Positions 1 through 4,978 of a DNA stretch of 9,748 nucleotides are shown piece after piece. Location of the stretch: assembly GCA_902490355.1 (NCBI GenBank), contig CABUDN010000100.1, positions 1-9,748 on the forward strand, in the 5' to 3' direction. Within the stretch, counting starts at the first letter, position 1, and every line of letters begins with the position of its first letter. The notes beneath the pieces are model-generated. The model searched no databases and was not told the DNA's origin. It saw nothing but the letters and a program-made list of their open reading frames with translations. The translations under genes and the position numbers were made by a program. This DNA comes from an uncultured Oscillibacter sp. GTDB taxonomy: Bacteria > Bacillota > Clostridia > Oscillospirales > Oscillospiraceae.

Positions 1-2
1 AC

Positions 3-56
3 AAGTTGCTTCAGGCTGAACGAACACTTTCATTGCTGAAGGATGACCTTGTGTAA
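3..56 (+). CDS. Possible C-terminal end of an upstream gene (partial)
   Basis: An open frame enters from the left edge and ends at a TAA (54-56), reading KLLQAERTLSLLKDDLV. The charged and leucine-rich make-up resembles the helical tail of a soluble bacterial protein, but 17 residues are too few to name a family. The other two plus frames hit stops within the first 40 bases. The next possible start (ATG at 43) overlaps its stop by 14 bases, a layout common in coupled genes. It could also be chance. Confidence 0.3.
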   Translation, partial: KLLQAERTLSLLKDDLV

Positions 57-153
57 AACCGCGATATTGGATTATATTGTCCTTACTGGTTATGCGGTTG
101 GACTGGCTATGATTCTCTATGGTCAATTCAAGTACAACAAGGGCATTTTTTAG
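43..153 (+). CDS. Possible 36-residue single-span membrane peptide
   Basis: ATG at 43 opens a short frame to TAG at 151-153. The product has a hydrophobic core (ILDYIVLTGYAVGLAMILYG, residues 8-27) followed by a polar, basic tail (QFKYNKGIF), the pattern of a one-pass small membrane protein. It starts inside the tail of the preceding frame, overlapping its stop by 14 bases, which suggests coupling. Against it: the AAGG-like ribosome site touches the ATG with no spacing, and TTG at 67 is the only other early start. The family is not recognised. It may instead be the remnant of a longer decayed gene. Confidence 0.3.
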   Translation: MTLCKTAILDYIVLTGYAVGLAMILYGQFKYNKGIF

Positions 154-325
154 TTCATCCGCACGGATCGGGAATCAAAGCGGTCCCATTCAATTTCAGA
201 ATGAGGCCGTTTTCCTACACCAGCTCAATCTCGCGCTCCGGCAGGGCTGTCCCGGGCCGGAGATGCCAGGCCGCCCCCTACCGGAAGGTTCTCGGAGCAG
301 ATGTGCAAAAATTGAAAAAAGAGGG

Positions 326-354
326 TTGACATTCTTCTGCCTGCCTGCTATACT
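326..354 (+). promoter_or_regulatory. Sigma-A promoter of first tRNA-Ala unit
   Basis: TTGACA (326-331) is a perfect -35 box and TATACT (349-354) a near-perfect -10 box, separated by 17 bases. Transcription would start at about 361, the first base of the leader hairpin and 25 bases before the tRNA. Confidence 0.9.
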
Positions 355-360
355 AGCAAA

Positions 361-377
361 TGTTCCGCCGCGGAACA
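361..377 (+). promoter_or_regulatory. Leader hairpin of first tRNA-Ala unit
   Basis: TGTTCCG (361-367) and CGGAACA (371-377) are perfect 7-base inverted repeats around a 3-base loop CCG. The hairpin begins at the predicted transcription start and ends 8 bases before the tRNA. The second tRNA unit has a hairpin at the same position with one arm base changed from A to G, which keeps a U-G pair. It may shape the 5' leader removed by RNase P, or the DNA palindrome may bind a regulator. Its function is inferred. Confidence 0.55.
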
Positions 378-385
378 CACGGCTC

Positions 386-461
386 GGGGGTATAGCTCAG
401 CTGGGAGAGCGCTTGACTGGCAGTCAAGAGGTCAGCGGTTCGATCCCGCTTATCTCCACCA
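386..461 (+). tRNA. tRNA-Ala, anticodon GGC (copy 1)
   Basis: A complete 76-base cloverleaf with encoded CCA. The acceptor arm pairs GGGGGTA with TATCTCC and contains the G3-U70 wobble that identifies alanine tRNAs. The anticodon stem CTTGA/TCAAG closes a loop CTGGCAG with anticodon GGC, which reads GCC. The T arm AGCGG/CCGCT closes the loop TTCGATC. It has its own promoter and terminator, so it is a single-gene unit. The 112 bases from 386 to 497 are identical to copy 2 at 1369. Confidence 0.98.
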
Positions 462-497
462 AAACGACACGACATTCCGTCGTGTCGTTTTTCTTTT
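462..497 (+). terminator. Intrinsic terminator of tRNA-Ala copy 1
   Basis: The arms ACGACACGAC (464-473) and GTCGTGTCGT (479-488) pair perfectly over 10 bases around the loop ATTCC, followed by a T tract TTTTTCTTTT. It starts right after the CCA end, so the primary transcript has almost no trailer beyond the hairpin. Confidence 0.92.
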
Positions 498-650
498 CTC
501 TCTCAGAGTCCGGCCTTGCCATGCTGTTTCGCGGAAGATATCATCCATAATAATGGAGAAAATCGTGAGTTAGGCATCCCCTTCCCCTATTGCAAAGACT
601 CTGTATGCCATGACACCATCCGGCTTTTGGGAATTGAGGTATTGGGAAAA

Positions 651-971
651 ATGCAGTATTGTGTTTCAAACCGTCAGCGTCACGGCAGCTGTTATTTTGA
701 GTTTCAGCGCGGCATCTTTCAAGGCGTCTATTGGAAAGACACCTCTCTTTATTTGGACGCCGATGACTTTGATCGATTACACTTATATAAGGTCTTTCCG
801 CCGGAATTTCAGTACTATGGAGAAACTGTCATAACGAAGCCGCAATGGCATCAGATCCTTTTAACCGCCCAGAATGTTGGCGGAGAAGTGAAAACGGTCA
901 TAGATGAACTTGATCTGTGGGCGCAGGAATGCTTTCAAACGGAATCGGTATTTACAATTCTGGGAATCTGA
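651..971 (+). CDS. Unrecognised small protein between the tRNA-Ala copies
   Basis: A 106-residue frame from ATG 651 to TGA 969-971. I do not recognise the family. The product is acidic and rich in aromatic residues (many Tyr, Phe and Trp, such as GVYWKDTSLYLDADDFDRLH and FPPEFQYYGE). No signal peptide or membrane span is visible, which suggests a small cytosolic alpha/beta protein. The frame opens further upstream to ATG 516, but those 45 residues overlap the region behind the tRNA terminator and look non-coding, so the internal ATG is preferred even though its ribosome site (GGGAAAA) is poor. Base use is less GC-rich than in the genes to the right, which fits acquired DNA. A small immunity-like or orphan protein is a guess only. 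Confidence 0.5.
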   Translation: MQYCVSNRQRHGSCYFEFQRGIFQGVYWKDTSLYLDADDFDRLHLYKVFPPEFQYYGETVITKPQWHQILLTAQNVGGEVKTVIDELDLWAQECFQTESVFTILGI

Positions 972-1308
972 GCAGTCCGGGATCTTGTTCCGCTGATTGG
1001 CGTGCATATGGATGCACACCGCAAAAAACCGGTTACAGGGGTGTGTCACCGGTAGGCCCGGGAGCGCGGCACATGCGGCTGCACACCCCCCGAACCGTTC
1101 AGAACGGTTCTTTCCCCTGCCTGTTAGGATCACGCAGCCGGAGTGCCGTTTGGCCGATCACCGGATAACCGGTACTTTGGATCCTCTCATCTCCATCAGC
1201 CCGACACGGCGAACGGTCGTGCCGGGTTGTCTTCTTTTCGCCGCCGTCCTCCCCGTTCTCCCTATGTCAGACGCTTTTCCCCATTTTCGAATTTCCTGAA
1301 ATTTTGTG
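972..1308 (+). other. Gene-free stretch with scattered inverted repeats
   Basis: No frame here looks coding on either strand; the open frames present lack plausible ribosome sites and have unprotein-like composition. The stretch contains several copies of the palindrome ACCGGT or close variants (near 1029, 1050 and 1168), a short hairpin (1092-1110), and an imperfect inverted repeat around 1199-1226 (CCCGACACG against CGTGCCGGG). It may be the decayed remains of earlier insertions. No function can be assigned. Confidence 0.5.
1092..1113 (+). terminator. Possible weak terminator after the orphan ORF
   Basis: GAACCGTT (1092-1099) and AACGGTTC (1103-1110) form an 8-base perfect stem with a 3-base loop, followed by only three T residues. 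It is 120 bases beyond the stop of the 651-971 frame. The short T run makes this a weak call; it may be only an inverted repeat. Confidence 0.3.
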
Positions 1309-1337
1309 TTGACAAAGCATACCCCACCTGCTATAAT
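1309..1337 (+). promoter_or_regulatory. Consensus sigma-A promoter of second tRNA-Ala unit
   Basis: TTGACA (1309-1314) and TATAAT (1332-1337) both match consensus exactly with a 17-base spacer. The predicted start is at about 1344. The spacer differs from that of the first unit while the boxes and distances are kept, so this promoter is under selection in its own right. The -10 box is closer to consensus than in copy 1. Confidence 0.95.
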
Positions 1338-1343
1338 ACCAAA

Positions 1344-1360
1344 TGTTCCGACACGGAGCA
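1344..1360 (+). promoter_or_regulatory. Leader hairpin of second tRNA-Ala unit
   Basis: TGTTCCG (1344-1350) pairs with CGGAGCA (1354-1360) around the loop ACA, with one U-G pair. Position relative to the promoter (first base at the predicted +1) and to the tRNA is the same as in copy 1. The loop bases differ, but pairing is kept. Confidence 0.55.
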
Positions 1361-1368
1361 CACCGCTT

Positions 1369-1444
1369 GGGGGTATAGCTCAGCTGGGAGAGCGCTTGAC
1401 TGGCAGTCAAGAGGTCAGCGGTTCGATCCCGCTTATCTCCACCA
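1369..1444 (+). tRNA. tRNA-Ala, anticodon GGC (copy 2)
   Basis: Identical over all 76 bases to the copy at 386-461, including G3-U70, the GGC anticodon and the encoded CCA. It has an intact promoter, leader and terminator, so both copies should be expressed. GCC is a common alanine codon in the protein genes of this window, which fits extra dosage of this tRNA. Confidence 0.98.
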
Positions 1445-1480
1445 AAACGACACGACATTCCGTCGTGTCGTTTTTCTTTT
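1445..1480 (+). terminator. Intrinsic terminator of tRNA-Ala copy 2
   Basis: The same hairpin as in copy 1: ACGACACGAC (1447-1456) pairs with GTCGTGTCGT (1462-1471), followed by TTTTTCTTTT. Identity with copy 1 ends at the end of this T tract. Confidence 0.92.
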
Positions 1481-1501
1481 TGTCATCCTTAAACTACACG
1501 T

Positions 1502-1547
1502 AAAAAGCGTCCGCCGCAGATACAAAAATCTGCGGCGGGCGCTTTAC
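1502..1547 (-). terminator. Strong terminator of sfsA-mntP, probably bidirectional
   Basis: An 18-base stem (1504-1521 with 1528-1545) has one G-U pair and a 6-base loop. On the minus strand it begins 8 bases after the mntP stop and runs into a TTTTT tract, the standard form of an intrinsic terminator. On the plus strand it is followed by CTTTACTTTTCTT, so it can also act as a backup behind the tRNA terminator and insulate the two converging units. Confidence 0.9.
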
Positions 1548-1552
1548 TTTTC

Positions 1553-2125
1553 TTAAAAAAGTCCCAGGTGTTCCAGCAGGATCTTGCTGCCCAGCAGCAC
1601 CAGAATCATGCCTCCGGCCAGCTCCGCCCGGCGCTGATAGCGGGTGCCGAAAAAATTTCCCACCGCCACACCGGCTACGGACAGGCAGAATGTGGTGCAG
1701 CCGATGATGGATACGGCGGGTACAATCTCCACCCGCAAAAACGCAAACGTTACCCCCACTGCCAGCGCATCAATGCTGGTGGCCACCGCCATTAAAAAGA
1801 GCTTGCGGTGATCCAGTCCCACGGAGCAGGCGCACCCCTCCTCTTCTTCCTCCGGTGAGAGCGCCTCCCGGATCATGTTGCCGCCGATCAGTGCCAAGAG
1901 CACAAACGCCACCCAGTGGTCCACACTCTGAATATATCGGGCAAACTGGGACCCCAGCGTCCATCCCAGCAGTGGCATCAGCGCCTGAAAGCCCCCGAAA
2001 TACAATCCGATCACCCCGGCATGACGCCAGTTCAGCCGGGACATGGACAGCCCCTGGCAAATCGCCACAGCAAAGGCATCCATGGACAGCCCTACACCGA
2101 TCAAAAGCAGCTCCGCGATTCCCAT
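1553..2125 (-). CDS. mntP: Manganese efflux pump MntP
   Basis: A 190-residue inner-membrane protein of the MntP (YebN, formerly DUF204) family, which exports Mn2+ and guards against manganese overload. The full family length of about 190 residues is present, with six hydrophobic segments arranged as two inverted three-helix repeats. Each repeat carries the family's buried acidic motif: LSMDAFAVAI (D16) in helix 1 and TSIDALAVGV (D119) in helix 4. The corresponding aspartates in the E. coli protein are needed for export. The central loop has a run of five glutamates and two cysteines (PEEEEEGCAC, 91-100), which might sense or collect metal. The start has a GGAGAG ribosome site. It is the second gene of an operon, 19 bases after sfsA. 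The Mn-sensing yybP-ykoY riboswitch often found before mntP is not visible in that short gap. Confidence 0.95.
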   Translation of the reverse strand: MGIAELLLIGVGLSMDAFAVAICQGLSMSRLNWRHAGVIGLYFGGFQALMPLLGWTLGSQFARYIQSVDHWVAFVLLALIGGNMIREALSPEEEEEGCACSVGLDHRKLFLMAVATSIDALAVGVTFAFLRVEIVPAVSIIGCTTFCLSVAGVAVGNFFGTRYQRRAELAGGMILVLLGSKILLEHLGLF

Positions 2126-2144
2126 ATCATCTCTCCATACACGT

Positions 2145-2825
2145 TCACAAAATCACCGGTACCGGTCCGGCTATGGCCAGCGTGTCCGGTTCCACCGCAC
2201 ACATCCGGGCACAAATCTGCACACCGGCCGCCGCAGCCTCCCGCAGTGCCGCGCCAAAGGCCGGATGGGTTCGGTCATTGGGCGACATGGCACAAATGTT
2301 TTCCATTTGTATCACAAAAAACAGCGTGGCGTCAAGCCCTTCTTCCACCGCCCGCATCAGCTCCCGGATGTGCTTGACCCCCCGCTCCGTGGGAGCGTCG
2401 GGAAACAGCGCCGCGCCGTTTTCCTCCAGAGTCACGCCCTTGACCTCTACCAAATGCCGTCCCCGGGGTGTTTCCAAACAAAAGTCCAGTCGGGAGTCCC
2501 CGTAGACATACTCCCGCCGCACCGCCGTCACATCCGGCAAAAACTGCCCTGCCCGGGCCCACTCCTCAAACACCCGGTTGGGGGCCTGCGCATCCATATT
2601 AATGAGCCGTTCTCCTTTGCGCACGGCAATCAGGTCCCAGTCCGTCTTGCGGCCGGGCGCCGTTCCCCGTTCCAGATATACCGTGGCTCCCGGCACCAGC
2701 AGTTCCCGGCATCGGCCCGTGTTCTTCACATGGACCCGCTGGCGGCCTTCTTCCATGTCTACATATGCAATAAAGCGGTTGGGCCGTTCAACGAACCGCC
2801 CTTCCTCTACCTGTCCGTATCGCAT
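2145..2825 (-). CDS. sfsA: SfsA family nuclease-fold DNA/RNA-binding protein
   Basis: A 226-residue SfsA protein; E. coli SfsA has 234 residues. The family was first described through sugar fermentation stimulation in E. coli. It combines an N-terminal OB-like nucleic-acid-binding region with a restriction-nuclease-like fold. Visible signatures are HVKNTGRCREL (residues 32-42), SRLDF (111-115), EVKGVTLEENG (127-137) and FPDAPTERG (141-149). D114, E127 and K129 form the D...ExK pattern of the nuclease core. The frame opens 27 codons earlier, but the chosen ATG has AGGAGAG a few bases upstream, and the protein from there has the usual family N-terminus (a short lead-in, then RFVERPNRF). It is the first gene of an operon with mntP. 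The cellular role in Firmicutes is not settled, and the pairing with a manganese exporter may only reflect shared transcription. Confidence 0.93.
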   Translation of the reverse strand: MRYGQVEEGRFVERPNRFIAYVDMEEGRQRVHVKNTGRCRELLVPGATVYLERGTAPGRKTDWDLIAVRKGERLINMDAQAPNRVFEEWARAGQFLPDVTAVRREYVYGDSRLDFCLETPRGRHLVEVKGVTLEENGAALFPDAPTERGVKHIRELMRAVEEGLDATLFFVIQMENICAMSPNDRTHPAFGAALREAAAAGVQICARMCAVEPDTLAIAGPVPVIL

Positions 2826-2877
2826 GTACTCTCCTTTTTCAGGGCATGCCATCCGCCCCGCGCGTTCGTATTGTTTG

Positions 2878-2886
2878 ATTATAGCA
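2878..2886 (-). promoter_or_regulatory. Extended -10 promoter of sfsA-mntP
   Basis: On the minus strand TGCTATAAT gives a perfect -10 box (complement of 2878-2883) with the TG extension. The -35 region about 17 bases upstream is weak (ATGAAT), as is usual with extended -10 promoters. Start is predicted near 2871, giving a leader of about 45 bases to the sfsA ATG. Confidence 0.7.
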
Positions 2887-2985
2887 CAGCAGGTATTGAC
2901 ATTCATAGCAATATAATCGTTTTAAATTTTCGTTTTTTCGTTTAATTGCACAAAAAAGACTGGAATAAATTTGAATCCCATCACA

Positions 2986-3014
2986 TTGTTTTTCCCTGGG
3001 GATCTTGCTACAAT
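2986..3014 (+). promoter_or_regulatory. Promoter of the oxaloacetate decarboxylase operon
   Basis: TTGTTT (2986-2991), a 17-base spacer, and TACAAT (3009-3014) with a TG extension (TTGCTACAAT). Start is expected near 3021, 24 bases before the first ATG. The A/T-rich DNA upstream (about 2905-2980) could act as an UP element. No clear operator repeat is seen. Confidence 0.7.
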
Positions 3015-3044
3015 GTATTCAAATCATACTTTGGGAGGGAGAAT

Positions 3045-3311
3045 ATGGATTATTCCAGCCTTTTTGTGTGCCTAATGGGTATGGGAACGGTGTTTTTTGG
3101 TCTCATTTGTCTGATCGTTCTGACCACTCTGATGAGCGCTGTCTGCGGACGCGGACATTCCCCTGCCGCTCCGGTTCCCGCTGTCCCAGCCGCTCCCCCG
3201 GCCCCGGCTGAGGACCGCCAGGCTCTGGCAGCTGCCATCGCTGCCGCCGTGGCGGAAGATCTGGGAACCGATATCACCGGCATCCGTATCCTGTCACTGA
3301 AAAAACTGTAA
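3045..3311 (+). CDS. oadG: Na+-pumping decarboxylase gamma subunit (OadG family)
   Basis: An 88-residue small membrane subunit that links the soluble carboxyltransferase to the membrane pump. One membrane span (about residues 7-34, MGMGTVFFGLICLIVLTTLM within it) is followed by an Ala/Pro-rich flexible arm (39-56) and a short amphipathic C-terminal region ending RILSLKKL. This span, Pro/Ala linker and basic hydrophobic end is the OadG/MmdD layout; in Klebsiella the C-terminus of gamma contacts the alpha subunit. The start ATG has GGGAGGGAG in front and is preferred over the upstream in-frame start at 2946, whose extra 33 residues cross the promoter. First gene of a four-gene operon; the next gene starts 29 bases downstream. 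Confidence 0.88.
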   Translation: MDYSSLFVCLMGMGTVFFGLICLIVLTTLMSAVCGRGHSPAAPVPAVPAAPPAPAEDRQALAAAIAAAVAEDLGTDITGIRILSLKKL

Positions 3312-3339
3312 TCCGATTTTGGGAAAAGGAGTTTGGCTC

Positions 3340-3690
3340 ATGAAAAAGTATCGTGTAACCGTTAATGGCACCGTCTATGAAGTAGAGCTGGAGGAGCTGA
3401 CCACTGCTCCGGCTTCCGCCCCTGCCGCCGCGCCCGCACCCGCTCCTGCCCCAGCACCTGCACCGGCTCCTGCCAGCGGTGAACAGGTCACCTCTCCCAT
3501 GCCCGGCACCATTCTTTCCGTCAACGTGGCCGCCGGCGACAGCGTCAAGCGCGGCCAGGTTCTCATGGTCCTGGAGGCCATGAAGATGGAAAACGAGATC
3601 ATGTGTCCCCGGGACGGGAAACTGCTTTCTCTGAATACATCCAAGGGCGCCTCCGTGGAAACCGGCACTCTGCTGTGCGTCATCGGATGA
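3340..3690 (+). CDS. Biotin carrier protein of the decarboxylase
   Basis: A 116-residue biotinyl carrier that ferries CO2 as carboxybiotin from the alpha subunit to the beta subunit. The N-terminus (MKKYRVTVNGTVYEVELEEL) is typical of free-standing carriers of Na+ pump decarboxylases. Next come an Ala/Pro repeat arm (about 23-46) and a lipoyl/biotinyl domain (49-116) with the biotin motif EAMKM and target lysine K82. Upstream PMPGT and downstream GTLLCVIG complete the domain. The start at ATG 3340 has AAAGGAG in front; the TTG 21 bases earlier adds only GKGVWL and is rejected. Nearly all Ala and Pro codons in the arm differ from their neighbours, so the repeat is kept at protein level. Biotin must be attached by a ligase (BirA) encoded elsewhere. 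Confidence 0.95.
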   Translation: MKKYRVTVNGTVYEVELEELTTAPASAPAAAPAPAPAPAPAPAPASGEQVTSPMPGTILSVNVAAGDSVKRGQVLMVLEAMKMENEIMCPRDGKLLSLNTSKGASVETGTLLCVIG

Positions 3691-3706
3691 CGAACGGGAG
3701 GCGCGT

Positions 3707-4966
3707 ATGGAAGCGATCCTGAATTTTGTCACCAGCACGGGATTCTATCAGTTTACACAAGACGGCAACTGGAAATGCCTCGTCATGATCGCCGTGGCCT
3801 GCGTGCTGCTGTATCTGGGCATTGTCAAGAAGTTTGAGCCGCTGCTGCTGGTTCCCATCGCCTTCGGCATGCTGGTCACCAACCTGCCCGGTGCGGAAAT
3901 GTACCATGAAATTCTCTTCGCCGGAGGCCACATCCACTGGGACCTCATCGGCGGAGCCCCCATCACGGCGGAATTTCTCTCAGAGATGTCTGCCGCCGGT
4001 GTCTCGGAGGCGATTCTCGCCACGGTCAGCGTGGGAGAAACGATCTCCGTGGGCCTCATCGACATTCTCTACCTGGGCGTCAAACTGGGCATCTATCCGT
4101 GCCTGATCTTCATGGGCGTGGGCGCCATGACGGACTTCGGTCCCCTCATCGCCAACCCCAAGAGTCTGCTGCTGGGCGCCGCTGCACAGCTGGGCATCTT
4201 CATGACCTATGTGGGCTGCCGCTTCCTGGGCTTTACCGGCCCGGAGGCCTCCTCCATCGGCATCATCGGCGGTGCTGACGGTCCTACCGCCATCTTTGTC
4301 ACCGTCATGCTGGCTCCGGCCCTGCTGGGTCCCATCGCCGTGTCGGCCTACTCCTATATGGCCCTGGTGCCGGTGATCCAGCCGCCCATTATGAAGCTGC
4401 TGACCACGGAGGAAGAGCGCAAGATCGTCATGAAGCCCCTGCGGGAGGTCTCCAAAAAGGAGAAGATCCTCTTCCCCATCGTGGTCACCGTCTTTGTGGC
4501 TCTGCTGGTGCCCTCCGCCGCGCCGCTGATCGCCTGCCTGATGCTGGGCAACCTCTTCCGGGAGTGCGGCGTCACCGAGCGGCTGAGCAAAACCGTGCAG
4601 AATGAGCTCATCAACATCGTCACCATCTTCCTGGGTGTCTCCGTGGGCGCTACCGCCACCGGCAACACCTTCCTCAGCCCCCGGACCCTGGCCATCCTGG
4701 CTATGGGCATCGTGGCCTTCGGCTTCGGCACCGCCGGCGGCGTGCTCCTGGCCAAGTTCATGAACCTGTTCCTCAAGGAGAAGATCAATCCCCTCATCGG
4801 CTCCGCCGGTGTCTCCGCCGTGCCCATGGCCGCCCGGGTCTCCCAGAAGGTGGGCCAGGAGGCCAATCCCGGCAACTTCCTCTTGATGCACGCCATGGGT
4901 CCCAATGTGGCCGGCGTCATCGGCTCCGCCATTGCGGCGGGCGTCCTGATTTCCCTCTTCGGTTAA
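3707..4966 (+). CDS. oadB: Na+-pumping decarboxylase beta subunit (carboxybiotin decarboxylase)
   Basis: A 419-residue polytopic membrane protein that decarboxylates carboxybiotin and uses the released energy to export Na+. It matches OadB/GcdB/MmdB throughout. Residues known to matter in Klebsiella OadB all occur at a constant offset of 12: D203 is D191 here in the motif GIIGGADGPTAIF, and N373, G377, S382 and R389 are N361, G365, S370 and R377 in NPLIGSAGVSAVPMAAR. The N-terminus has the usual first hydrophobic segment followed by KKFEPLLLVPIAFGML. The GGGAGG ribosome site is well placed, and the gene begins 16 bases after the carrier stop. The sequence alone does not separate oxaloacetate, methylmalonyl-CoA and glutaconyl-CoA pumps; the alpha subunit does that. 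GCC- and CTG-rich codon use suggests good expression. Confidence 0.97.
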   Translation: MEAILNFVTSTGFYQFTQDGNWKCLVMIAVACVLLYLGIVKKFEPLLLVPIAFGMLVTNLPGAEMYHEILFAGGHIHWDLIGGAPITAEFLSEMSAAGVSEAILATVSVGETISVGLIDILYLGVKLGIYPCLIFMGVGAMTDFGPLIANPKSLLLGAAAQLGIFMTYVGCRFLGFTGPEASSIGIIGGADGPTAIFVTVMLAPALLGPIAVSAYSYMALVPVIQPPIMKLLTTEEERKIVMKPLREVSKKEKILFPIVVTVFVALLVPSAAPLIACLMLGNLFRECGVTERLSKTVQNELINIVTIFLGVSVGATATGNTFLSPRTLAILAMGIVAFGFGTAGGVLLAKFMNLFLKEKINPLIGSAGVSAVPMAARVSQKVGQEANPGNFLLMHAMGPNVAGVIGSAIAAGVLISLFG

Positions 4967-4978
4967 GGGAGGCATAGT

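Larger units (their letters stand above)
386..497 (+). repeat. 112-bp direct repeat, copy 1
   Basis: Exactly identical to 1369-1480 and covers the tRNA-Ala gene and its terminator. A more diverged similar stretch extends upstream through the leader hairpin (358-385 against 1341-1368, roughly 80 percent alike). Confidence 0.97.
1369..1480 (+). repeat. 112-bp direct repeat, copy 2
   Basis: Second copy of the repeat at 386-497, in the same orientation and offset by 983 bp. Recombination between the copies would remove one tRNA gene and everything between, including the 651-971 frame. Confidence 0.97.

Noticed and set aside
196..240. Minus-strand fragment reading LPEREIELV before a stop near 216
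   Set aside because: It resembles a protein tail but the frame is blocked by a stop only about 20 codons upstream; at best a decayed remnant, not supportable as a gene.
119..550. 143-residue frame running through the first tRNA
   Set aside because: It passes through the promoter, tRNA and terminator, has no ribosome site, and its product is not protein-like. The frame is repeated in part at the second tRNA simply because the DNA is duplicated.
386..1480. Integrated element bounded by tRNA attachment sites
   Set aside because: Integrases normally duplicate only the 3' end of a tRNA. Here complete units with promoters are repeated and no integrase, recombinase or phage gene lies between them.
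2126..2144. yybP-ykoY manganese riboswitch before mntP
   Set aside because: Only 19 bases separate mntP from sfsA and they hold just the ribosome site, and the sfsA leader (about 45 bases) is too short for this riboswitch.
2896..2917. Plus-strand TTGACA (2896-2901) with TATAAT (2912-2917)
   Set aside because: The spacer is only 10 bases, too short for a sigma-A promoter. The pair at 2986/3009 has the correct 17-base spacing.
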